Shown here one piece after another: positions 26,721 through 34,638 of a stretch of DNA of 64,000 bases (its first letter is position 1; the number at the start of each line of letters is the position of its first letter). Origin of the DNA: Candidatus Phytoplasma solani (GTDB lineage: Bacteria > Bacillota_I > Bacilli_A > Acholeplasmatales > Acholeplasmataceae); NCBI RefSeq assembly GCF_040126175.1, contig NZ_CP155828.1, forward strand, positions 496,001 to 560,000, given 5' to 3'. Position numbers and translations under genes: made by a program. The notes under the pieces were generated by a model. The model did no database searches. It was not told where the DNA came from and was given only the letters and a program-made list of their open reading frames with translations.

Positions 26721-28841
26721 TTATTTATTTAAAATAATATCAATAGGTTTTTTACGAGAAATTTTAATAATTTGATAAAAAGTAGATATCAAAGAAATTG
26801 TTAAAGTCATAGTAACTAAAATAAAAACAGTTTTGAAATTAAAATCCATAATATTTATCCAAGCTAAATTAGATGTTTTTTTATTTATGAAATTAATAAT
26901 ATAATAAATTAAACTTAGAGATAAAGTACAATTTATTATTGCAATAATTAATACTTCTTTAATAAAAATCGACATAATATCAAATTTATTTGCTCCAATT
27001 GCTTTTAAAACCCCAATATCTTTTATTTTATTTTTGATACTATCTGAAATAAAGTTAAACATTAATATAACTGTGAATATAGCATAATTTAACCCTAAAA
27101 AACCAAAAATAATCACTAAATATATTAAAATGGGATTTAAAACATTTATAAAAAATATTGTAGGTATATTTTGTAAAGAAAAATTTGATATTTTATTTTC
27201 ACATATTAAATTTTTTAATTGTTGATCGTTTAATTTTTCTTTATTACCAATTAATCTTTTAACTCCAAAATCCCAATTATTATTTGTATATTCATTGAAT
27301 AAATTACCAAAAATATTGTTGAATTTTGTTTGAGAAATAAACATTAAATTTTTATTACCTAATTTTTTATCTAATTCATTTAATTTTTGCCCTATCATTC
27401 TTTTTAAAAAATTATCGACCAAATTATTATCATTAATATCTTTTTCTTCTTCGAATTTATTAAAATTATATTCTTCATTTTTCAAATCAACTTTTTTGAA
27501 ATTTATAATATTTAATATTCTATTTTGTTCTTCTGAATCTATAATTTGATCTCTTATATTATTTTCAAGTTCACTTAACAATAAATTAGAAAACAATATA
27601 TCATTATCTTCAACATGAAATGTTGGTTTTTGATATCCTATATTGTTCCAAAAGTTTTCTGTATTATCAAATATAACGATATCAATTCTTTTATTATCTT
27701 TTATAAAAAAATTTTTTATTTTTTCTGTTATTTCATTTTGATTATCACGAAATAAATTATTTAAAGCTTCTTTTATTTCAGAAGAAAAATAATATTCTTC
27801 ATAAGAGTAAACAGATTGTAAATCCGCTTCAGGATATTTATTTTTTAAAATTTCTATATCTGAATTTGTCATTTTAGAATAAATATTTTTTAATCTAATA
27901 ATTAATGGTATCTCTGGATTATTTTTCAAAGACATTATAGAAACTTTTTCTTTATCATAAAAATAAAAAGTTAATGCTAATCCGCAAAAAACTAAAGCAA
28001 AAACACTTAAAAAAATATTAAAACATAAACTAGTTATTTTTTTTTTAATATTGTTAATTGCTATTTTAAAAGATTTACTAAAAGGTAAACGAGATTTAAT
28101 ACATTTATAAGAATCTTTAATGGATTCTGCGTTTTGTTTTAATTTTAATGTTTCTTCGAAAATATTTTTATTATTTCTAGTTTTGTCATTAATAATTTTT
28201 CCGTCCGCTAACTCAATAACACGATCACCATAGTTATATGCAGCTTCTAAATCATGAGAAATAATAATTACTAATTTTTCTTTAGATATTTTTTGGAAAA
28301 TTTCAAAAATATTTTTGCTTGTTTTACTATCTAAAGCAGCTGTTGGTTCATCTCCTATTATAATCTCGGGATTTTTTATTATAGCTCTAGCAATAGCTAC
28401 TCTTTGTTTTTGGCCACCAGATAAATCTTTGATGGAACGATCGGATATATTTATTAAATTAACTTTTTCTAAAATTGATTTAATCATTTGATTATTAACT
28501 TTTTTACCCTGAAGTTCTAAAGAAATTGAAATATTTTGATAGATTGTAAAATCATCTAATAAATTATAATCTTGAAAAATGAATCCAATTACAGAATTTC
28601 TATAATTATCAAAATCATTATCATTAAAATTTTTTGTAGATTTATTTTTAAATAAAATTTCTCCTTCTGTATACTTGTCAAGCCCTCCTAAAATATTCAT
28701 TAAAGTTGTTTTGCCGCTACCAGATTTACCAACAATAAAAATTAATCCTTTGGAAGGAAAATTTAAATTAATATTATCTAAAGCTAAAAAAGAATATTTT
28801 TTTTGTTTATATAATTTTGAAATATTATTAATTTTTAACAT
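26721..28841 (-). CDS. MacB-like ABC exporter, ATPase fused to permease
   Basis: This encodes 706 residues from ATG 28,841, preceded by TTAGGAAA; the frame is open further upstream but the ABC domain begins here. Walker A is GKSGSGKTT, the signature LSGGQKQRVAIAR, Walker B IIIGDEPTAALD. A membrane span follows at about 285-310, then a large outer domain of some 250 residues, then three spans (ILIYLVIIFGFLGLNYAIF, LIIAIINCTLSLSLIYYI, FILVTMTLTISLIS) of FtsX type. The layout matches MacB/LolCDE-like exporters of lipoproteins or peptides. The substrate is unknown; the lone gene has a terminator, and its neighbours are remnants, so it may be acquired. Confidence 0.85.
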   Translation of the reverse strand: MLKINNISKLYKQKKYSFLALDNINLNFPSKGLIFIVGKSGSGKTTLMNILGGLDKYTEGEILFKNKSTKNFNDNDFDNYRNSVIGFIFQDYNLLDDFTIYQNISISLELQGKKVNNQMIKSILEKVNLINISDRSIKDLSGGQKQRVAIARAIIKNPEIIIGDEPTAALDSKTSKNIFEIFQKISKEKLVIIISHDLEAAYNYGDRVIELADGKIINDKTRNNKNIFEETLKLKQNAESIKDSYKCIKSRLPFSKSFKIAINNIKKKITSLCFNIFLSVFALVFCGLALTFYFYDKEKVSIMSLKNNPEIPLIIRLKNIYSKMTNSDIEILKNKYPEADLQSVYSYEEYYFSSEIKEALNNLFRDNQNEITEKIKNFFIKDNKRIDIVIFDNTENFWNNIGYQKPTFHVEDNDILFSNLLLSELENNIRDQIIDSEEQNRILNIINFKKVDLKNEEYNFNKFEEEKDINDNNLVDNFLKRMIGQKLNELDKKLGNKNLMFISQTKFNNIFGNLFNEYTNNNWDFGVKRLIGNKEKLNDQQLKNLICENKISNFSLQNIPTIFFINVLNPILIYLVIIFGFLGLNYAIFTVILMFNFISDSIKNKIKDIGVLKAIGANKFDIMSIFIKEVLIIAIINCTLSLSLIYYIINFINKKTSNLAWINIMDFNFKTVFILVTMTLTISLISTFYQIIKISRKKPIDIILNK

Positions 28842-29386
28842 TTTCCTAATAATTATTCTCTTTCTTAATGAATTTTTAATATTTTTTATAAATTTATTAA
28901 ATTTGAATACATTAAATATCGATAATTTACAATATAAAATACATAAATGACAAAGATAAATATTGATAAACTCCACAAAAATAGAACCAGTTGAGAGCAA
29001 CAATTTTGTCGAAAAAAAATATGATTTTTTTCGAAAAACCAAATTGCTTATTAATTACTATTATTATATCATGAAAACATTTTTTTAAACAACAAAACGA
29101 AAATAAAATAATAATATTTATTATTTTTTAAATTTTATATCAAATAACAAGTTTTATTTTATAATAGTATAAAATACTTGTAACACTAAAATATAAATAA
29201 AATTATTTTTTTACGTAATTATGTAATAAATAATATTTTTAAAACATTAAAATCAAAATATTGGCTTTTAAGGTATTTTATATTTGTTATTTGAAAAAGA
29301 GGGGGGGGTTCACAAATACATCCTAAAACGTCATATAGAGGCAAAATAATTCTTTAAATGGGTGTTTATATTTTTAATTTAAGAAT
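28842..29386. other. Gene-free, very A+T-rich spacer with a G8 tract
   Basis: I see no gene here. A stretch of TATA-like sequence lies at 29,060-29,180 and GGGGGGGG at 29,301-29,308. It ends at the MITE left end. Confidence 0.5.
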
Positions 29387-29593
29387 GTGCGCTGTTCCAA
29401 AAGTTTAGACACTTTTTATTTTTTAAAATTTCTTTAAGACTAACTATTAAGTTAGTCTTTTTTTTGTTTTAAAGACTAAAAAAATCATTTCATATCTTTT
29501 CTAAAAACGTTTTTAGAAAGGATTAAAATGTTAAGACAAAAATTATTTAAAGATTTTTTAAAAAATAAAAAGTGTCTAAACTTTCGGAACACC
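29387..29593. repeat. MITE-like repeat, copy B, with terminal inverted repeats
   Basis: The left end GTGCGCTGTTCCAAAAGTTT continues AGACACTTTTTATT, and the right end AAAAAGTGTCTAAACTTTCG continues GAACAC. Together they form about 26-bp imperfect inverted repeats. The interior has a hairpin AAGACTAACT...AGTTAGTCTT, the shared block CATTTCATATCTTTTC, and a start-like AGAAAGGATTAAAATG. Copies A (415) and C (49,005) are in the opposite orientation and shorter. It abuts the transposase remnant and may be a deletion derivative of the same IS. Confidence 0.75.
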
Positions 29594-29597
29594 TCAG

Positions 29598-30271
29598 ATG
29601 CATAAGTTCGGTTTGCTTTCACAAAGAGTTAAACGCAAGCATCAATATTATTATAATTTAGCTATTCAAAAAGAAAATAATTTAAAAAATCTTATTAATA
29701 ATAATTTTCAAGCCGATACACCTTTACAAAGGTTATGTACTGACGTGACTTATATTTTAATTGGTGCCAAAGGTACAAAAATATATGTATCAGCTATTCT
29801 TGATTTATACAACCGACAAATTATCAGTTATAACATTGCAACTATCACTGACATTAATTTTATTTTAGAAACTATCAAACCCATTCCTAAAGTAAATCAT
29901 TTTTGTATCCTACATTGTGATAGGGGTAGTATTTATACCTCCAAAAGATATCAAAAAGCAGTAAAAGATAAAAATATGTATCAAAGTTTTTCAGCAAAAG
30001 CAACTCCAACCGAAAATGCATGTATGGAGTACTTTTTGGGCTAATTTAAAAAAAGAGACTCTCCATTACGAAAAAATGAAATACTTAACCGAAAATCAAG
30101 TTAAAAATATTATTCATAAATATATGCATTATTATAACTACAAACGAAAAATGAAAATTCTTAATTATTTATCTCCAATTGAATATAAAAAAAATATTTT
30201 AAATAATTGCCGTTCTATTTTTGAATGGTTATTTTTTTTGATTTTTTTTAAATTCTTTCAAAAAAAAGTTT
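29598..30271 (+). pseudogene. tra5: IS3-family (IS150-like) transposase, truncated and frameshifted
   Basis: The first frame (from ATG 29,598) has CTDVTYIL (first Asp), HCDRGSIYTS (second Asp) and ENACMEYF (Glu), the DDE catalytic triad of IS3 transposases. A run of five T at 30,033-30,037 shifts the frame; the second frame continues WANLKKETLHYEKMKYL and YYNYKRKMKILNYLSPIEY, the usual IS3 C-terminus. The N-terminal half (orfA and the start of orfB) is missing and the MITE right end stands in its place. Phytoplasma tra5 is of this type. The element cannot move by itself. Confidence 0.85.
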
Positions 30272-30325
30272 AATTAATTTTTATAATATTGATATAGCGC
30301 TTAATTTTGCCCCTTAGTGACGTCT

Positions 30326-30364
30326 TAGGGGGTATATTAATAAAATTCTCAAATACCCCTTTTA
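30326..30364 (+). terminator. Hairpin after the transposase remnant
   Basis: AGGGGGTAT and ATACCCCT pair with one bulge around a 17-base A/T loop, followed by TTTTAAAAT. It could be the end of the former IS or a terminator. Confidence 0.45.
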
Positions 30365-30470
30365 AAATCTTATTAAAGGGCAATATTTTTAGTTTTTAAT
30401 AAACGATAGTATTTATATACAATAATAAATGCCATACATTTTTCTAAATAAGGTCGTTTTGATTTGTTAT

Positions 30471-30538
30471 TTACTTGCGTTTTTTTGCAATGCCATACAT
30501 TTTTCCAAAATTGCCATACATTGCGAAAAAGCAAGTAA
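30471..30538. repeat. Large imperfect palindrome enclosing GCCATACAT repeats
   Basis: TTACTTGCG-TTTTTTTGCAATG pairs with CATTGCGAAAAAGCAAGTAA (20-bp arms, about 26-base loop). GCCATACATT occurs three times nearby, at 30,431, 30,492 and 30,513. An open minus-strand frame overlaps it but looks accidental. Confidence 0.5.
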
Positions 30539-30725
30539 AACACTAGCAAATCGTCCTCGCGGGGATATCTTTTATAATATATATCTTTTATTATACACTT
30601 AAATAATGTTATTGTCAATAGTAAAATTAAATGAAAGTTATTTTTTTACGCAATTATGTTAAAAAACTTATTAATTTTTTATGTTTTTTGTACCACTAAA
30701 GAACAACAAAAAAATTTTTTTTATG

Positions 30726-30753
30726 TTGAAATGCGATTTTAGTAGTGTATAAT
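30726..30753 (+). promoter_or_regulatory. Promoter-like site without a gene
   Basis: TTGAAA (30,726-30,731), 16-base spacer, TATAAT (30,748-30,753). A hairpin TTTTTTGAG...CTCAAAAAG follows at about 30,774-30,810, with no ORF. It could express a small RNA or be a leftover. Confidence 0.4.
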
Positions 30754-30964
30754 AAAAGTAATAGTAAACATTTTTTTTGAGTCATGTCTTTTTTGTCTCA
30801 AAAAGTGTTGTTCTTTATCAGTTCACTTTTCGTGGAGCTTACCATATAGAATTATCCAAAAAAAATAAACCAAAAAAGAATAACATTTTATCCAAATTGT
30901 TTATTATTAAAAAATAATCAGTTTGAAATAAATTTTTCTTTAAAATCGTTCTTTTGGGCTACCA

Positions 30965-31305
30965 ACGATTTTTTGAACTTTTCAAATTAAAAATTAAACT
31001 TTTAATTGTTTTATAAAAATAAGCATTCAAACCTTTGCTTTCTATTTTTTTGAAAACGAGTACTTTTTCTACTCACAATTTCAAACATTTTTAAAAATAA
31101 ATCTTTTTTTCTAAAAAATTAATAATTAAAATTCCAATTTGAAACTTCTTTCAAAATTTTTCTAACTATCATTTCTGAAATTGAATCCGCTTTTTTTCGT
31201 AAATTTCGTTTTTATCAAAATTTATTTTTTTAAATATGACCGAACTATAAAATATTTAAAATTGATTTTCATTTCTTGAATAAAATCTTTTGTGATTATT
31301 TTCAT
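30965..31305 (-). pseudogene. Sigma-factor-like gene, decayed and truncated (copy 3)
   Basis: Minus-strand ATG 31,305 starts the same gene as at 6,667 and 10,220; the DNA matches copy 1 through the ETIIRKILKEVSNWNFNY-like stretch and the NAYFYKTIK region, then ends at about 30,965. Stops and frameshifts are scattered through it. The 3' half, with the HTH-like part, is absent. Confidence 0.5.
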
Positions 31306-31344
31306 TTTTTCTTATTTCCTCAAATTAAGAAAATCGACAAAAAA

Positions 31345-31366
31345 AGACTTACGATTTCGTAAGTCT
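31345..31366. terminator. Conserved hairpin upstream of sigma-like copy 3
   Basis: AGACTTACGATTTCGTAAGTCT; same stem and position as at 6,702 and 10,255. Confidence 0.65.
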
Positions 31367-31418
31367 ATTACTTGAATAAATTGAAAAAATTTTTAAATTT
31401 TGTAGTCAGTACAAAAAA

Positions 31419-31447
31419 TTGACATTTTTGCATATTTATGTTAAAAT
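31419..31447 (+). promoter_or_regulatory. Sigma-70 promoter of the CBS-domain membrane protein
   Basis: TTGACA (31,419-31,424), 17-base spacer, TAAAAT (31,442-31,447). It lies about 160 bases before the gene start. Confidence 0.75.
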
Positions 31448-31608
31448 AAAGTAAGTTAGTTATTTAAATTTAAATATAAGAGTGAGGTATTGATTTAAAA
31501 AAAATATGGACGATAGTGATAGTATAAAATTGTTCAAGATAGATAAGATGCATAAAAAAATTATGCGTCGACAAAATGGTTTTTTCATACCAAAGGTTGT
31601 TTTTTAAG

Positions 31609-32901
31609 ATGGGGCCAATATTATTGTTAATCATTTTAATTTTATTAAACGCTTTTTTTGCAGCTAGTGAAATATCTTTTATTTCTACTAATGAAAGTAA
31701 AATAGAATTAGATATTAAAAAAGGTAACAAAAAAGCTTTAAGAGTTAAAAAAATCAAAGAAAAGCCAACTGCTTTTTTATCTGTTATTCAAATTATGATT
31801 CACATCATTACTTTTTTTCAAGGTAATATTGTAACATCCACTTATCTATCTAATAGTCATAATAGTGATGTTCTTAATAAGTGGCTCAAACCTATATTAA
31901 TAGAAACGATTATTATTGTTGCTTCTATTATTTTTGGTGAATTAATTCCTAAACGTTTAGCGATGAGTGCTCCTTCTAAAACCGCTTATTTTTTTGCTAC
32001 TCCGATTTTATTAATATCTTGGATTATTAAGCCTTTAGTTTGGATTTTAACTAAAATAAGTAATCTTTTTTTAATGATTTTTGGTATTAACCCAAATAAA
32101 AATAATGTTTCAGTTTCGGAAGATGAACTTCGTTTAATGTTAAACTCAAGTTATCGCAAAGGGATTATCGATAAAAACGAAAATAATATGATTCAAAATA
32201 TTTTTGATTTTGATCATACAGCTATTTTTGAGGTCATGCGTCATCGCACTCAAGTTGTTGCTATTAATGATGATATTACTAAAGAAGAAATGATTGAATT
32301 TATTAGAAATCAAAAATATACTCGTTTTCCTGTTTATGAAAATAATATTGATAACATTATAGGTGTTGTTCACATCAAAGATATTTTTAAATATTTAATG
32401 TTTCGTACCGATAATGAAATTTTTAATATCAAAAATTTCATTAGAAAACCTTATTTTGTCCCCGATTCTAAAAATACTAGTGAATTGTTTCGCGAAATGC
32501 AATCCAATAAAAATCATATAGCAATAGTTATTGATGAACATGGTGGAACAGCAGGTATTATTACTTTTGAAGATTTAATCGAAGAAATCTTAGGTGAAAT
32601 TTTTGATGAATATGACAAAGATGAAGAAGTAATGATTAAAGAGGTCGACCAAGGGGAATATATTGCTAATGGTTTTTCTAATTTAGAAGAAATTAAAGAA
32701 ATTATTAAAATCGAGTTTAATAGTGGAGATTATGATACTTTAAGTGGTTTTTTAATCGGACAATTAGGTAGATTCCCTCAAAAAGATGAAAAAATTAAAA
32801 TCGCTTACAAAGGATACCAATTCGAAGTTTTACAATGCAAAGATAAAGTTATTTCTAAAATTAAAATTTATAAAGATAATCATTATCCCAAAAAAAAATA
32901 A
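31609..32901 (+). CDS. CNNM/CorC-type membrane protein with CBS domains
   Basis: This encodes 430 residues from ATG 31,609, where the typical N-terminus MGPILLLIILILLNAFFAASEI begins; AAAGG lies a little far upstream. The DUF21 (CNNM) membrane part spans about residues 1-170, with IIFGELIPKRLA. A CBS pair follows (FDHTAIFEVMRHRTQVVAIN... to about 310, including IAIVIDEHGGTAGIITFEDL), then a CorC_HlyC domain at the C-terminus. Such proteins (TlyC, YhdP, CorC) act in magnesium or metal ion handling; older names call them haemolysins. It is a single gene with its own promoter and a convergent terminator with pth. Confidence 0.9.
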   Translation: MGPILLLIILILLNAFFAASEISFISTNESKIELDIKKGNKKALRVKKIKEKPTAFLSVIQIMIHIITFFQGNIVTSTYLSNSHNSDVLNKWLKPILIETIIIVASIIFGELIPKRLAMSAPSKTAYFFATPILLISWIIKPLVWILTKISNLFLMIFGINPNKNNVSVSEDELRLMLNSSYRKGIIDKNENNMIQNIFDFDHTAIFEVMRHRTQVVAINDDITKEEMIEFIRNQKYTRFPVYENNIDNIIGVVHIKDIFKYLMFRTDNEIFNIKNFIRKPYFVPDSKNTSELFREMQSNKNHIAIVIDEHGGTAGIITFEDLIEEILGEIFDEYDKDEEVMIKEVDQGEYIANGFSNLEEIKEIIKIEFNSGDYDTLSGFLIGQLGRFPQKDEKIKIAYKGYQFEVLQCKDKVISKIKIYKDNHYPKKK

Positions 32902-32904
32902 ATT

Positions 32905-32935
32905 AAAAAGCAAGTATTTATAAATACTTGCTTTT
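32905..32935. terminator. Bidirectional terminator between the CBS-protein gene and pth
   Basis: AAAAGCAAGTATTT-ATA-AATACTTGCTTTT is a 13-bp perfect stem with A and T tails, serving two convergent genes. Confidence 0.9.
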
Positions 32936-33499
32936 GTTTTTAACATTATAATAATTCATCAAGGAATTAAAATCTATTCCTTGAATAAATTTGATTATAA
33001 TTTCTTGAATGTTATCGATATTTTGCAAAATTTGCTTTTGTTTTTCCAAATTAAAAGGGGTTAAAAGATATTGATTTAAAGTAATTTTGGAGTCATAACC
33101 AACCCCTATTTTCAATCTTTTAAATTTATTGGTGTTACAAGAATCAATAATATTTCTTAAACCATTATGTCCTGCGTGACCACCTTGAGGTTTTAATTTA
33201 ATTTCACCTTCTGGCAAACAAATATCATCTAAAATAACTAAAACATCTTCTATTTTAATTTGATATTTATCTAAAATATTTTTAACTACTTTTCCAGATA
33301 AATTCATATACATTTGTGGTTTAACCAAAAAAGATATACAGTTATTAAATTGTATTTGATAAATATGAGCTTTACCTGAATTTTGAATAATTTGATATTT
33401 ATTTTCTTTTAAAAAAGAGTCTAAAACTAAAAATCCTATATTATGACAAGTATTTTTAAATTCTTGTCCTGGATTACCCAAACCAATAATAATTTTCAT
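32918..33499 (-). CDS. pth: Peptidyl-tRNA hydrolase
   Basis: This encodes 193 residues. IIGLGNPGQEFKNTCHNIGF holds the catalytic histidine and asparagine; KPQMYMNLSGK, VILDDICLPEGEIKLKPQGG and HAGHNGLRNI complete the Pth signature. It releases tRNA from prematurely ended peptides. The 3' end overlaps the shared terminator. An 800-base gene-free region lies upstream. Confidence 0.96.
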   Translation of the reverse strand: MKIIIGLGNPGQEFKNTCHNIGFLVLDSFLKENKYQIIQNSGKAHIYQIQFNNCISFLVKPQMYMNLSGKVVKNILDKYQIKIEDVLVILDDICLPEGEIKLKPQGGHAGHNGLRNIIDSCNTNKFKRLKIGVGYDSKITLNQYLLTPFNLEKQKQILQNIDNIQEIIIKFIQGIDFNSLMNYYNVKNKSKYL

Positions 33500-33539
33500 G
33501 ATTATGCCTTTTTATTTTTTTGAAAAATGGTTTGTAAAA

Positions 33540-34280
33540 TATTGATTTTCAAAAAACCAAAAAAATATTGGATAGAAAAGAATGGTCAAACAGATCCAAA
33601 TATAAACTAATTCAATTAACTATGATAGAAATGTTACTAATACCAACCACATAAAACCTAAAAATCGGCTTGTTTTGTTAACACAAGAAAATAGACATTA
33701 ACACGAAATTAGTTAAATTCACTAAGCAAAATGTTATCGATAGGGAAAATACGGAAATAGAGAAATTTATCTTCCATAAACACGAAATAAATAAACTTAT
33801 AAGAAAATTTTTAAGATGTTTCTGTGAAATTGTTAATTAGAACCACAGAAACATCAAAACAGCTATTAAATTAACAAAGAGCTAAAATATATATTCTAAA
33901 TATATTATCTAGCAACTAAATATAATTAAAATGAGTCTAAAAATAATCAAAGTACGTTATAGAAGTAACTTTGAAATCCCTAAAAGTCACAAAATAAATT
34001 CTCCCAGCGCACATAAACATCATTTAGTTGATAGGATAAAAGGTAAAAAGACTATTTAATAATCATTGGAGTAAAACTTAAAACAATCAACTAACAAAAA
34101 ATGAATAACAACCATTACTGCAGCAATAAAAGAAATAAACAGCGATGTGATAGTGTAAAGCAAGACAGCAAATTTTCAAAAGAGAGAGCAATATAGAAAG
34201 ATGTATGCTTTAAAAGTTTAGAGTGAGACTAATTTATAGTAAAGTGAATAAATGCAAATCTTTCTCACAAACACATCTAA
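33540..34280. other. Gene-free 0.75 kb, degenerate copy of the 21,480-22,900 sequence
   Basis: No intact gene is present. Blocks such as CCCTAAAAGTCA, AAACATCATTTAGTTGAT, ACTATTTAATAATC and the end region GATGTATG...AAAGTTTAGAG match the gap after glyS in the same order, with a shorter middle. One minus-free frame reads TKLVKFTKQNVIDRENTEIE near 33,695, aligned with KLSELTGQKVITSQR in the other copy. The origin is unknown. Confidence 0.45.
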
Positions 34281-34290
34281 TTTAAAATAA

Positions 34291-34635
34291 TTATTTTTTT
34301 ATATTTTTTAAAATTTTTTCTATATGGAGACCATAAGATAAAGATTTGTCATATTTAAAAATTAAATTAGGTATTTTTCTAAAATTTTTAATTTTTTTGG
34401 CTAATTCCATTCGTATAACTACTTTATTTTGCTCAATCATATCAGAAACTAATTTTAAAATATCTGGAGAGTCACTTAAAATAGTATAATAAATATTAGC
34501 AAAAGACAAATCTTTGGTTACTTGAACATCGGTTAAATTAATATAACCTATTTGTTCATCTTGAATAATTTCGTTGATTAAAATCAATTCTTTTTTAATG
34601 GCGCTAGCCATTCTTTCAGCTGTTGTTACAATCAT
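34291..34635 (-). CDS. rbfA: Ribosome-binding factor A
   Basis: This encodes 114 residues; ATG 34,635 is preceded by GGAGAATTAGAAA. RMASAIKKELILINEII and DVQVTKDLSFANIYYTIL match the single KH-like domain of RbfA, and LIFKYDKSLSYGLHIEKIL is the conserved C-terminal motif. It binds pre-30S subunits in 16S 5' end maturation. It starts 3 bases after infB and is the last gene of the nusA-rnpM-infB-rbfA transcript. Confidence 0.95.
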   Translation of the reverse strand: MIVTTAERMASAIKKELILINEIIQDEQIGYINLTDVQVTKDLSFANIYYTILSDSPDILKLVSDMIEQNKVVIRMELAKKIKNFRKIPNLIFKYDKSLSYGLHIEKILKNIKK

Positions 34636-34638
34636 TTT

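Noticed and set aside
30431-30530. CRISPR-like array from the GCCATACATT repeats
   Set aside because: Repeats are only about ten bases, spacing is irregular, only three occur, and no cas genes are present. No CRISPR array was seen anywhere in the window.
30373-30618. 81-residue minus-strand ORF
   Set aside because: It covers the palindrome and the GCCATACATT repeats, which dictate its residues (repeated WQFWKNVWH-like parts). No ribosome-binding site or family is seen.
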